From Duganella sp. CF402 (GTDB taxonomy: Bacteria > Pseudomonadota > Gammaproteobacteria > Burkholderiales > Burkholderiaceae_D), in assembly GCF_900109645.1 (NCBI RefSeq), contig NZ_FOBG01000005.1, forward strand, positions 56,048 through 120,047: a stretch of 64,000 nt of DNA, read 5' to 3'. Below, piece after piece: positions 24,116 to 33,452 of this stretch; position 1 is the first letter of the stretch; each line of letters opens with the position of its first letter. The notes beneath the pieces are model-generated. The model did not search any database, had not been told where the DNA came from, and saw only the letters and a list, made by a program, of their open reading frames with translations. The translations under genes and the position numbers were made by a program.

Positions 24116-24817
24116 ATGAGTAATCGCGTTCATCTGGCCGACTCACTAAGAAATCTATGCGAAATTCATTCTCCGGATGAAAGATGTTTCGCACATTCTC
24201 GCTACGATGAAGCTGGTTTGCGTGCCAATACCTTGGACGATCATTACACTGATATCGCCAAATTTCAATTATCTGATACCGTTCCGATCGATGTCGCGGT
24301 CCTATATGAAACTGCAAAGAATTTGTACCTTTACTCCTGGCATGTGTACCGGTTCTACCCGGTAGCTGAACAACAAGTGTTAGCTTGTCTGGAAATGGGA
24401 CTGAGAGTTCGTTTCTCAGGAGGGCTGCCGATAGGCTACCCTTTCAAAAAACATCCTAATCTTCGCCCCACGTTGGCGCCGCTACTTCGCTATGCCATTG
24501 ACCAAGAACTCATCAGAAATGAAGGTTTTTCTCGTTGGCACAACATCGTACAACAGCGTGCCCGAAGTAGGGCTATGTATGAACAAATCGCTGAGATGGA
24601 GCGGACGAATTCAACTTCTGCGGAAATTAGACTTGATGAGGTGGTACCGAATACCCAAGACCTGAGTTGCGAATTTGTTTCAACGCTTGATGAGATTCTG
24701 CCTGGCATCCGGAATTCGTATGCGCACGGCAGCTTTAAGCTAAGTAACCAAGTACTGGGGACTTTCGAGTTAGTTCGCGAGATTTTGGAGCAAATTTATT
24801 CAGTAGAAAATAAGTAG
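24116..24817 (+). CDS. HEPN-like protein
   Basis: 233 residues from ATG 24116 (the ORF is open upstream to 23987 but lacks a site). Mostly helical. Near the C-terminus LPGIRNSYAHGSF gives the HEPN motif R-N-x3-H (Arg199, Asn200, His204), which in many family members forms a ribonuclease site in a dimer; it is followed by FELVREILEQIY as in HEPN helices. HEPN proteins are frequent effectors in toxin-antitoxin and abortive-infection systems. The rest does not match a named subfamily. It lies 147 bases before the GHKL gene on the same strand, so it could belong to that unit. Confidence 0.55.
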   Translation: MSNRVHLADSLRNLCEIHSPDERCFAHSRYDEAGLRANTLDDHYTDIAKFQLSDTVPIDVAVLYETAKNLYLYSWHVYRFYPVAEQQVLACLEMGLRVRFSGGLPIGYPFKKHPNLRPTLAPLLRYAIDQELIRNEGFSRWHNIVQQRARSRAMYEQIAEMERTNSTSAEIRLDEVVPNTQDLSCEFVSTLDEILPGIRNSYAHGSFKLSNQVLGTFELVREILEQIYSVENK

Positions 24818-24964
24818 GCGTAGTTTTGCAGCGCTAACCTACGGCCTTCACGCCTACGAGCAGTCGCCTACTATGAACCTTTGCTGGTGAGAATTCGTGA
24901 TTATTTCCAGGTAACTTTCTGGGATAATTTCCTAACTGCATGCCGAACCTAAGGCCGATACCAA

Positions 24965-26203
24965 ATGCTCAAGTTTCCGCAAACGCTCGAAGAGATGGAG
25001 TCACTCCTCTTGGCTCCACCTCCATTAGAGGAGCGGACAGTTGTATTCAATGCGAGTTTTGCTCGAACTGGCGGTGAAAAGCTTCTTGCCGAAGCCTCAA
25101 TAGTGCAATGGTTAGCCACATGGACTCAGGACCTCCACGGCCGCGTTCTAATCGAGCCATTTACCCCAGACTTAGCAAGCGATACGCTTAAGCGGATATC
25201 GATGACGTTGCCCGGAGCACTGCTTGGCATGCTGGATGATCAAGCATTGATCGACATACCTCGATCGGCACTCGCCCGTTACAAAGATGCTTTTTTCAAG
25301 CAGCAGAGATCTTGGCCGGACTTGAACGTCCAGGACCGGGCCTCCTTGCTCTGTTTGGATAATGTTCCCCCGACCATCGGTCTTCCTTTACAGCTGTATC
25401 CGGTAGGACATGCCAATCGCGTGGCTAGTCGAGAGCAATTTGAGAACTTGGTCGACAAGCTCATTCGTGCAGTGACTGCAGAAGAGAACATACGCGGTGC
25501 AATCAATGATCATCGCGACCGCCTCACAACGATACTTCACGAATTGTTTAAAAATACCCACGATCACGCCAGAACTACCGTTGACATGCGAGCATTGCCT
25601 CTTTCTATCAGGGGCCCCTACGCTCGGTTTTACACTGCGGAAGAGCTGGCTTACACTGCGCCGCCGAAAAAAGAAGATAAAGAAGGTAACGAGATTTTTC
25701 CTGATCTCAATCAGGCAGAGCGTTATGCGTCGTATTTTGTCCGTGCAAAAGTAGCGCCTGCCAAGCGCATAAAAGCAGGTGATCCGCCTCGTTTTTTGGG
25801 GCTCCTTGAGCTGTCTGTATTCGATACCGGGCCTGGATTTGCCGCTACATATTTGAAGAACAAATTTTCAGGTTCCTCAGTTCAGGATCAGTTTGATGCG
25901 GTCTTGGGTTGCTTCAGCACGGGCAGATCCTCAACAAGTGACCCAAGCCGCGGCTATGGGCTCTGGAAAGTCTTGCGCGACCTACGCGAACTCAAGGGAT
26001 TTATTCGAGTTCGAACAAATCGTATTCACGTCTATCGTGACTTCGCTTGGTATACTGATATGTTCATGCAGTCCGACATAGTAGCGCCTGAGGAAAGGAT
26101 GATGGACTGGCGTCGAGGAATTACGCAAAAGATTTCAGACGATTATGGCGATATGCGAGGTGCGCACGTCACAGTTCTAATTCCTCTGGGGGACAACCTA
26201 TGA
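24965..26203 (+). CDS. GHKL-type ATPase of an uncharacterised two-gene unit
   Basis: 412 residues. Motifs of the Bergerat (GHKL) ATP fold are seen: N-box LHELFKNTHDHA with Glu193 and Asn197; G1 box SVFDTGPGFA with Asp287, Gly289 and Gly291; G2 box SRGYGLWKVL with Gly330, Gly332 and Leu333. There is no histidine-kinase dimerisation helix, receiver, MutL or TopoVI partner domain. The N-terminal 170 residues are of unknown fold. The stop overlaps the next start (ATGA), which indicates a tightly coupled partner. Family members in defence islands (MORC-, Hsp90- or Tiamat-like ATPases) use the same motifs, but this pairing is not one I can name. Confidence 0.8.
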   Translation: MLKFPQTLEEMESLLLAPPPLEERTVVFNASFARTGGEKLLAEASIVQWLATWTQDLHGRVLIEPFTPDLASDTLKRISMTLPGALLGMLDDQALIDIPRSALARYKDAFFKQQRSWPDLNVQDRASLLCLDNVPPTIGLPLQLYPVGHANRVASREQFENLVDKLIRAVTAEENIRGAINDHRDRLTTILHELFKNTHDHARTTVDMRALPLSIRGPYARFYTAEELAYTAPPKKEDKEGNEIFPDLNQAERYASYFVRAKVAPAKRIKAGDPPRFLGLLELSVFDTGPGFAATYLKNKFSGSSVQDQFDAVLGCFSTGRSSTSDPSRGYGLWKVLRDLRELKGFIRVRTNRIHVYRDFAWYTDMFMQSDIVAPEERMMDWRRGITQKISDDYGDMRGAHVTVLIPLGDNL

Positions 26204-28488
26204 ACCCCATCACAGTCTGTAAATTTGTGTGTACTAAGGGTGATGGGCAAACGAAGCGCGTGCTGTCGATTTTTCTTCCGCCCGTACCTCTCAACGAAGA
26301 GCTCTTTGACGAAGCAATAGCGCCATTCCTAGGGAGCGGCGAGCCGCCTGATTATGTGCACATATCGGGAGCGCCGGAGGATATCGCGCGTGTCCGCGAA
26401 ATCCTCAAAGCAGAATCTTCACCACGCGCTCGCTTACAGAATGTGCTCCCAAACGTTGAGCGTGATGTCGTACTTATCAAATGGAGTCTACCTTCAAATG
26501 ACAATATCGTAGGGGAGACGCTAGCTGGCACCTCATTAGAGCAAAGTATCACAGACCTTGAGCGACGCTTCTCGTTAAGCGATGCGTTTTTGAAGAACGG
26601 TGGTGTAGTTACTGCCGCTACCGGGACGCATTTCACAAAGCCATCTGGCACGCACTCTCAGCGATTTCTTCGAGCGGCAAACCTGCTCGAAAGACGCGCT
26701 GCTAGTCATCAGCTGGCATTTTGGCTTTATCCCCGTCTCAGTCGACGGAGGATTCGGAGACTGATCGTAGACACTTCGGGAATCGCCCCTGTGGCATTCA
26801 TACTGGCATATGAACGGCTGCGGAGAGGCATTGATTCGGAGCTACCGAGTATTGAGTCCCATGCATCCTATGGCGGCTTAGATTCCCTAACCATTGCTGA
26901 TCCTGATCAGACCATCTTCCTCATTTCAGCATCTACCTCTGGCAATCTGGCGTCAAAGCTGATGAGTAAAGGGGCACTGGCTCAAAACATTTTTACGCTT
27001 TTCTTCTTAGGTTCCTCTACAGATGGAACTGTCATATGTGAGCTCAAGGATGACAGGGGCGTTGGCTTTGAGGGGATCCCAGTCATAGACAATCACAGCA
27101 CAGAAAACTGTCCGGATTGCAAGATGCACTCTTATCCAATTCCACTCGTGGGTGATCAATTTCGCACAGAGCCGGCAAAGGTCGAGGAGCTGAATATTCT
27201 TCTTAGTGACTTTGACGAGGCTACACGCCTGACTCTTAATAGGCTGGTCAGCACTGGCGCATTCAAAGTTTTTCGCTCGAACGGTGCTCGCCAAATGGAG
27301 CTTTACATTGATGTCGAGCAGTTGGTTTATGGTGAGACCAATGACGTTGATGGTACTGCTTCAATTAACGACATTCAAATGCGATTTACGAGGCTTTTGC
27401 GCCGTGGAATGCCTACCCATCTTAGGCGTATCGTTCCAACGAAATATCTAGGGGCTGAACGCTTTGCGAAGCAAGCGCGGGAGACTCTTCCTAGTTCAGT
27501 ACAGTCAAGCGTTGAAGTGCTCCTCTCGGAGAATTTGTTGCCTCGGCCTGAGGATGCGGAAACCGCAACTTTAGTTGTATCAGGGTGTATGGACGATATT
27601 TATGAGTTGATGGGCATCAGCAGAGATTTGCGTACGGTCCAGCCAGGGGGCAACATCACTTATGTCAGCCCAGTCTTCAGGGCGAGTTCTGAGTCGGAAC
27701 GCAAGCGGGTTGAGTCCAATCTGACCTTCGGTGATCAAGGCCCCAAGACATTTTCTCTGTTTAACGTTCTCACGATTGACCTGCCATCGTGCGAGTCAAA
27801 CCACGCATGGAGCTTAGAGTACGATCGCCTGCTTGAGGTTCAGCATTGGTGCGATTTGAACGCTATAGAGGTGCCTACACCTATCGGCGGCCGCATCACA
27901 GCTTTACGCAACGCCCCTGCCGTCGGTTTGATAAATGATGTGTATTGGCCTACTCCAGCAGGCACTCAGCTGAACATTGCTTCTGACTTTACGATCATCC
28001 CAACGCGAGATGGATCCCGTAAGATATCTCAAGCGGACATTTTCGCGATTGTTACCTCGCTATTTCATAAATACCGGCAAGGTGTGAGGAAGAAGCCGAA
28101 GCTTGTATCACGCAACTATGAGCGAACGGTAATTGCTCCCGAATGCTTCCAAAGGTTTAGCGATGGCGTCCTTCAAGCGTCCTTTCTTCGAGCCGCGCGA
28201 GGTGGTGAGATCGCATACGGCAATTGCGAAAAGACGGTTAGCGAGCGAATGTTCGTGTTTCTTATGGGCGAACTTGCTGCTACAAAACACGGCGGAGGCC
28301 CAGCGCTGATCGAGTATCTTATTGCTTTGTTGATTGGTCGGCTGACGCTTCATGAAGAACATGTGCAGGAATTTCTGGCAGCGGTTGTGGATAACTCGGA
28401 GTCGCCAGTGATGACCACAATTGCACAATTTATTTTGGCGAGTTTGGCCACTCCTGCAACGGCTAACTTGACCAGGACGTCCGACTGA
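26200..28488 (+). CDS. Large partner protein of the GHKL ATPase, phosphoribosyltransferase-like segment
   Basis: 762 residues translated from an ATG overlapping the GHKL stop. Residues ~175-275 follow a type I phosphoribosyltransferase topology: a strand and loop LIVDTSGIAPVAFILAYERL, then IFLISASTSGNLASKLMSKG in the place of the PRPP loop, then IFTLFFLGS. The two acidic residues normal in that loop are missing, so binding without transfer, or another fold, is possible. CPDCKMHSYP (about 306) could hold zinc. The C-terminal ~400 residues show no recognised domain. The pair lies among HEPN, HNH and restriction genes. Function unknown; defence is suggested by context only. Confidence 0.65.
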   Translation: MNPITVCKFVCTKGDGQTKRVLSIFLPPVPLNEELFDEAIAPFLGSGEPPDYVHISGAPEDIARVREILKAESSPRARLQNVLPNVERDVVLIKWSLPSNDNIVGETLAGTSLEQSITDLERRFSLSDAFLKNGGVVTAATGTHFTKPSGTHSQRFLRAANLLERRAASHQLAFWLYPRLSRRRIRRLIVDTSGIAPVAFILAYERLRRGIDSELPSIESHASYGGLDSLTIADPDQTIFLISASTSGNLASKLMSKGALAQNIFTLFFLGSSTDGTVICELKDDRGVGFEGIPVIDNHSTENCPDCKMHSYPIPLVGDQFRTEPAKVEELNILLSDFDEATRLTLNRLVSTGAFKVFRSNGARQMELYIDVEQLVYGETNDVDGTASINDIQMRFTRLLRRGMPTHLRRIVPTKYLGAERFAKQARETLPSSVQSSVEVLLSENLLPRPEDAETATLVVSGCMDDIYELMGISRDLRTVQPGGNITYVSPVFRASSESERKRVESNLTFGDQGPKTFSLFNVLTIDLPSCESNHAWSLEYDRLLEVQHWCDLNAIEVPTPIGGRITALRNAPAVGLINDVYWPTPAGTQLNIASDFTIIPTRDGSRKISQADIFAIVTSLFHKYRQGVRKKPKLVSRNYERTVIAPECFQRFSDGVLQASFLRAARGGEIAYGNCEKTVSERMFVFLMGELAATKHGGGPALIEYLIALLIGRLTLHEEHVQEFLAAVVDNSESPVMTTIAQFILASLATPATANLTRTSD

Positions 28489-28754
28489 CGACTGGTGGCA
28501 TCTAGTCTTCCTCGTCATGCATTGCATCATTTTCCCGTTTTGCCGAGCAATTTTTTCTTCCGCAGTACGAAGAAGGTTCTGAAAAAGCTCGTAAGCAGGG
28601 TCGCTGTGCTTCAACGTGCATGGGAAAACGTGATCTTGGTTGCCGGCTAACTATACGCCCCTTGACAGGAGTATTGCTGCGCAGCTTCGCCAGTTAAATT
28701 TGAGCTCGTACCATCTAACGAGATGCCTTTTGACTAATGAGGTGCTGAGCAGGC
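28489..28754. other. Gap with a possible minus-strand gene relic
   Basis: Reading leftward from about 28614, KHSDPAYELFQNLLRTAEEK followed by IARQN and, after a frame change, ENDAMHDEED and a stop looks like the C-terminus of a lost protein. It is not well enough supported to be called as a gene. Confidence 0.25.
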
Positions 28755-29279
28755 CTATTTGGGATCTATCACTAAAATCCATCGTGCTCCTTGTTCGTAA
28801 TGGGTGAATTTATCAAGTGCTGGTACAGCCGGCTCTGTGACAAACTGCGACGTGGCTTTGTCCCACCATCGCCGCGTGAATTCCGATGCACTAATCCAAT
28901 GATTGTAAGCGTTGTCCGTCATGCCGTCGAAGTCACTGCATAACGGAGAAATCTTGGCAGCTTCCTGCAACAAGGCGTGACTGAGTCCTTTCCTGCGCCA
29001 TATGTCCTCAGTCCATCCTTTCTTCCCCTCTAACACTTGCAGAGTACCCAAATTTCTAGGGACCAGGGCTAGGAACGAGTAGATGTCTTGCTCTCCTTGA
29101 CCATTGTCCATCAAACCGATCCACAGGCCTATGCCACCAGGAACATTGATATCACTCTGCCAAATGTTGACCCCAAATCCGAATACATTTTCCTTCAGTG
29201 GCCTAGACGTAGAAAGATCGAAATCACCAAGTGCTTTGACCATCTCAGCATCTGGTTGTGCAGGGCATCTTGTAACCAT
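28755..29279 (-). CDS. Hypothetical protein, GNAT-like appearance
   Basis: 174 residues, start uncertain (no clear ribosome binding site; MVKALGDF 12 residues later is an alternative). The centre IGLWIGLMDNGQGEQDIYSF and WRRKGLSHALLQEAAKIS could be the beta4-loop-alpha3 part of a GNAT acetyltransferase, where R-x-x-G-x-x/S binds CoA, but the match is loose. WTEDIWRRKGLSHALLQEA is the best part. No operon partner: neighbours are the 762-aa gene (convergent) and an IS21 relic. Function not assigned. Confidence 0.45.
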   Translation of the reverse strand: MVTRCPAQPDAEMVKALGDFDLSTSRPLKENVFGFGVNIWQSDINVPGGIGLWIGLMDNGQGEQDIYSFLALVPRNLGTLQVLEGKKGWTEDIWRRKGLSHALLQEAAKISPLCSDFDGMTDNAYNHWISASEFTRRWWDKATSQFVTEPAVPALDKFTHYEQGARWILVIDPK

Positions 29280-29577
29280 GAGAATCCATTCAATGAAGTT
29301 AGAGAAGACTTCTTGCCCATTGAGGTGAGGTACGATTGCTGCAATTTCAAGGGAGGAATATTAATTTTCACCTTCCAAGATTGGTAGTGTGAAAAAGTGT
29401 GACAATATTAAGAGTGCAAGATGCTACTCTTTTCAGCGCTGATAATTACCCTGGCTTCTTTTCTCTGACCATCAGGGCGATATTGAACAATGTGGAATAG
29501 CGCTCAGTAGGTGTTTTAGTAGCCCACGCAACTCTGTGCCAAAGGGGACTTGGCTTTACTCCTTGCCTTCGGCGCGC
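29280..29577. other. Gap between hypothetical gene and IS21 relic
   Basis: Nothing recognisable; short AT-rich sequence that probably includes the deletion endpoint of the IS21 element. Confidence 0.3.
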
Positions 29578-30054
29578 TTATGAGAAGAACTTGAATATGG
29601 AAAAAAAGCCGCAGTCATTTGATGACACACCGACTATCCCATCCATTCGCTCGTACTGCTTTGTGCCTTCAATCGGTGATCTACCTGTTCGTTTGCTCGC
29701 TGAATTGACCCTGTCAATTTGACCCTCTCTCCAGACCCTCGCGAATGCCGCGACGCGGTCGTAAGATCCCTCAAACCCCAGCTCCTTCAGGTCTTCGTGT
29801 ATCTGTTTTAGGGTGCGTCGTTGCTTGCGACTTTTGCTGGCTTCTGTCTTGAGCAGGGCAGCGAGCTGTAAGGCGTATTTGTCGATGGCGCTGGCGCCGC
29901 GCCTCTCAGGGTAGGCTGGCTCCACCATCTCCGCACGGAGATAGCGTCTGACGGTGTTTCTGGAGATGCCTAAGCGTCTGGCGCTCTCTCTCAATGAGAC
30001 CTGGTCACGAATGTGCCAGCGTCGAATAATTCCTAGTAGCTCCACGTCGATCAC
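29578..30054 (-). pseudogene. IS21-family transposase istA, 5' fragment
   Basis: The first ~112 residues are a typical IstA N-terminus: ELLGIIRRWHIRDQVSLRES followed by ARRLGISRNTVRRYLRAE (helix-turn-helix), then TLKQIHEDLKELGFEGSYDRV. After VWREGQ (about base 29718) homology ends and ~45 unrelated residues follow before a stop. The DDE domain and the istB ATPase gene are absent, so the element is dead. The upstream side keeps IS21-like end repeats (30134-30162). It probably arrived with, or helped to assemble, the adjoining island. Confidence 0.85.
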
Positions 30055-30440
30055 TCCATTTCCCCGCTCAATGTTATGAGTAGGATTGTGTCTTATACGT
30101 GGGTCAGATTCGCCTGCAAATTATGGGGTGAAGTGGGTCAATTTTCGATGCAAATTGACCCATCATTTCGACGAGCCTTCTAAGCGTTAAGGTGCCTATC
30201 GCAAAGGCTGGTAGCTGTGAGATATTTCATTGTTTATTTCACATTTTTTTGTGAGCTTTAAATCGGCGATAATAGCCAATTCTTAGCTGTTGCGGCACGT
30301 GCTCCCGGACTATGCCCGGCCGTGCACTGCGACGCAAGCTTACTCTGGCAGCTCCCTTGCCGCAAGAAGCGCCGCATCAAAACTATATGTCAACGGATGA
30401 CTTCCGTTGGATGGTGTGTGGGACCATAATGAACAATTAA
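30055..30440. other. IS21 end and leader of the hsd operon
   Basis: Contains the IS21-type repeat (30134-30162) and, closer to hsdR, an AT-rich segment with an inverted repeat TCACA-N6-TGTGA (30239-30254) and a GATAAT at 30268 that could be a -10 box. A convincing -35 box is not seen. The inverted repeat is a plausible regulator site for the restriction operon. Confidence 0.4.
30134..30162. repeat. Perfect inverted repeat of the IS21-type end
   Basis: TGGGTCAATTT and AAATTGACCCA flank a seven-base centre. A related GGGTCAGATT lies at 30105. Multiple internal repeats near the end are normal for IS21 elements and bind the transposase. The exact terminal bases are not fixed. Confidence 0.6.
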
Positions 30441-33400
30441 GTGAATCGAGTTGCCCTGATGATGCATAAAGAAAGCCAGATCGAACGGAACCTGATCGCT
30501 AAGCTGACTGATCTTAAGTACACCTACCGAGAGGACATCCGTGACAAGGCCAAGCTTGAGCATAATTTCCGCCTAAAATTTGAGGCGTTAAATCGCGTGC
30601 ACCTCACCGATGCCGAATTTGTACGTTTACGAGAAGAGATCGTCACTGCAGATGTCTTTGCAGCCGCGCAGGCGTTGCGGGAAAAGGGGAAATTCACCCG
30701 CGAAGATGGCACTCCACTAGAGTACATGCTGGTCAATATCCGCGACTGGTGCAAGAACGAGTTTGAGGTGATCAGCCAGCTTCGTATCAACACCGATAAC
30801 AGCCATCAGCGCTACGATATTATCCTGCTGATCAATGGCCTCCCAATGGTGCAGATTGAGTTGAAATCACTACACCTCAGTCCGCGCCGCGCCATGGAGC
30901 AGATTGTGGATTATAAAAATGAACCCGGCAACGGATACAGCAACTCGTTGCTGTGTTTTATGCAATTGTTTATTGTGAGCAACGAAGGCAACACTCGCTA
31001 CTTTGCCAACAACAACAATCAGCACTTTAGCTTTAATGCGGAAGAACGTTTTCTGCCCATCTATCAGCACGCTGATGAAAAAAATAACAAAATTGCTCAT
31101 CTGCACGACTTTGCTGAAGACTTCCTCGAAAAGTGCAGCTTAGGTCGCTTGATCAGCCGTTACATGGTTCTCGTGCAGAGTGAGCAAAAAATCCTAATCA
31201 TGCGCCCTTACCAAATCTATGCGGTTAAGGCCATTGTTGAGTGCATCCACCAAAACAGGGGCAACGGTTACATTTGGCACACCACAGGGAGCGGCAAGAC
31301 GCTCACGTCGTTCAAGGCCGCTACCCTACTGAAAGACAACGCCGACATAGAAAAATGCGTTTTCGTGGTAGATCGCAAGGACTTAGACCGGCAGACTCGC
31401 GAAGAATTCAATAAATTTCAGGAAGGTTGTGTTGAACAAAATACAAATACTGATGCGATGGTTCGTCGAATGTTGTCGGATGACTATTCCGATAAAGTAA
31501 TCGTCACTACCATTCAGAAGTTGGCCTTGGCACTGGACGAAAAAAGCAAACGAAACAAGGCACGGCAAAAAGAGGGTAAGCAGACATACAAGGAGCGGCT
31601 TGAACCGCTACGCGATAAGCACATCGTCTTTATTTTCGACGAATGTCATCGGTCCCAGTTTGGCGAGAGCCACAAGACTATCAAAGAATTCTTTCCTAAC
31701 TCTCAGTTGTTTGGTTTTACTGGCACCCCAATTTTTGACGACAACGCCACGTATCAGCAGATCGACGGAAATGTCGGTTCATTTAAGACCACGAAGGATA
31801 TTTTCGAAAAAGAGCTGCACGCCTATACGATTACCCACGCCATTGATGACAAGAATGTACTGAGTTTCCATATCGATTACTTTGGTAAAGAGGGAGACCA
31901 AAAGCCAAAGAAAGGTCAAACACCGCCACCAGAGGCTATTGTCAACGCAATTTTGCAAAAACATGATAGCGCAACGGACCAGCGTCGTTTCAACGCGATT
32001 CTCGCTACTGCTTCAATCAACAGTGCCATTGAATATTACGAGTTGTTCAAAGACATGCAGGTACAGAAGCAACTTGAAGATGCAAATTTTGAGCCGCTAC
32101 ATATCGCTTGTGTTTTTTCACCTCCCGCAGAGGGAAATAAAGACGTTCAGCAGCTACAGGAAGATCTCGTACAAGAAAAAGAAGATAACAAGCAAGACCC
32201 GGAGAAGAAGAAAGCAGCGCTCAAGGCAATTATTGACGATTACAATTTGCAATACGGTGCCAATCATAGTATTAGTGAATTCGATTTGTACTACCAAGAT
32301 GTTCAACAGCGTATTAAGGATCAAAAGTATAGCAACGCCGATTATTCACGCAAGAATAAGATCGATCTGACGATAGTAGTGGACATGCTGCTCACTGGCT
32401 TCGATTCTAAATATCTGAACACTTTATACGTTGATAAAAGACTTAAATATCATGGCCTGATCCAGGCATTTTCGCGTACCAATCGAGTGCTTAACGACAG
32501 CAAGCCCTGGGGAAATATTCTCGACTTTCGCTATCAAGAAAGCGAGGTAGATGACGCCATCAAGCTGTTTTCCGGCGCTGCGATAGATCGAGCACGGGAA
32601 ATCTGGTTGGTCGATCCGGCTCCACAAGTGGTTGAACTTTATAGAGTTGCCGTAGATAAGCTGGAAACATTTATGGCTGCCAAAGGTCTACCATGCGATC
32701 CCTCACAGGTCGTCAACCTCAAAGGTGACATTGCAAAAGCGGACTTCATCAACCACTTTAAAGAGGTACAGAAACTCAAGACGCAACTGGAGCAATACAC
32801 CGACTTGGACGACAAGAGCAGGCAGACCATTGAGCACAAGCTTCCCACGGACACGCTGCGCAGCTTTAAGGCTGCATATCTTGACATCGCGTTGGAGCTT
32901 AAGCGTAAGCAGGGAAAAGGCGATGATGTTGGTCCAGAAGTAGAGGCTTTGGAGTTTGACTTGGTCCTGTTTGCCTCCAGCTTAATTGACTACGACTACA
33001 TCATGGGGTTGATTGCGAAGTCCACCCAAAAAACCGGTAAACAAAAAATGACGCGCGTTCAACTTATCGATCTGATAAGCGCGAATGCTAACCTTCTTGA
33101 CGAGCGCGAAGTAGTTATCGCTTATATCAATAGTTTGCAAACTGGTGAAGTTCTAAATGAAAAAGAGATTCGCGAAGGCTATCAGGCATTTCAAGCGCAG
33201 AAAGCTGCCACCGACCTAGTTCATATCGCCGGCAAGCATGGTTTGCCAGCCGGAGCTTTGCAAGCCTTTGTAGAGGCCATTGTGGCCCGAATGATCTTCG
33301 ATGGTGAGCAGCTCACGGATCTCCTTGCGCCGTTGGAGCTGTCATGGAAAGCTCGACGTGAAGTCGAGCTAGCATTAATGCAAGACTTAGTTCCATATTT

Positions 33401-33452
33401 GCAAAAGCTCACTGGTGGGCGCGAGATTTCAGGGTTAAATGGGTATGAATAG
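30441..33452 (+). CDS. hsdR: Type I restriction enzyme, restriction/translocase subunit HsdR
   Basis: 1003 residues (GTG 30441; ATG 30459 or 30462 giving MMHKESQIE is equally plausible). The N-terminal nuclease domain has RYDIILLINGLPMVQIELKS, the D...E-x-K core. The translocase has Walker A WHTTGSGKTLTS, motif II FIFDECHRSQFGE, motif III FGFTGTPIF, a later DMLLTGFDSK and motif VI QAFSRTNRVL. HsdR translocates DNA past the HsdM2S complex and cuts at a distance when the site is unmethylated. It is the first gene of an operon hsdR-hsdS-prrC-hsdM; its 3' end overlaps hsdS. Full length, no defect seen. Confidence 0.95.
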   Translation: MNRVALMMHKESQIERNLIAKLTDLKYTYREDIRDKAKLEHNFRLKFEALNRVHLTDAEFVRLREEIVTADVFAAAQALREKGKFTREDGTPLEYMLVNIRDWCKNEFEVISQLRINTDNSHQRYDIILLINGLPMVQIELKSLHLSPRRAMEQIVDYKNEPGNGYSNSLLCFMQLFIVSNEGNTRYFANNNNQHFSFNAEERFLPIYQHADEKNNKIAHLHDFAEDFLEKCSLGRLISRYMVLVQSEQKILIMRPYQIYAVKAIVECIHQNRGNGYIWHTTGSGKTLTSFKAATLLKDNADIEKCVFVVDRKDLDRQTREEFNKFQEGCVEQNTNTDAMVRRMLSDDYSDKVIVTTIQKLALALDEKSKRNKARQKEGKQTYKERLEPLRDKHIVFIFDECHRSQFGESHKTIKEFFPNSQLFGFTGTPIFDDNATYQQIDGNVGSFKTTKDIFEKELHAYTITHAIDDKNVLSFHIDYFGKEGDQKPKKGQTPPPEAIVNAILQKHDSATDQRRFNAILATASINSAIEYYELFKDMQVQKQLEDANFEPLHIACVFSPPAEGNKDVQQLQEDLVQEKEDNKQDPEKKKAALKAIIDDYNLQYGANHSISEFDLYYQDVQQRIKDQKYSNADYSRKNKIDLTIVVDMLLTGFDSKYLNTLYVDKRLKYHGLIQAFSRTNRVLNDSKPWGNILDFRYQESEVDDAIKLFSGAAIDRAREIWLVDPAPQVVELYRVAVDKLETFMAAKGLPCDPSQVVNLKGDIAKADFINHFKEVQKLKTQLEQYTDLDDKSRQTIEHKLPTDTLRSFKAAYLDIALELKRKQGKGDDVGPEVEALEFDLVLFASSLIDYDYIMGLIAKSTQKTGKQKMTRVQLIDLISANANLLDEREVVIAYINSLQTGEVLNEKEIREGYQAFQAQKAATDLVHIAGKHGLPAGALQAFVEAIVARMIFDGEQLTDLLAPLELSWKARREVELALMQDLVPYLQKLTGGREISGLNGYE

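Noticed and set aside
29578..30054. Complete IS21 element
   Set aside because: Only the first ~112 codons of istA are left and istB is absent.
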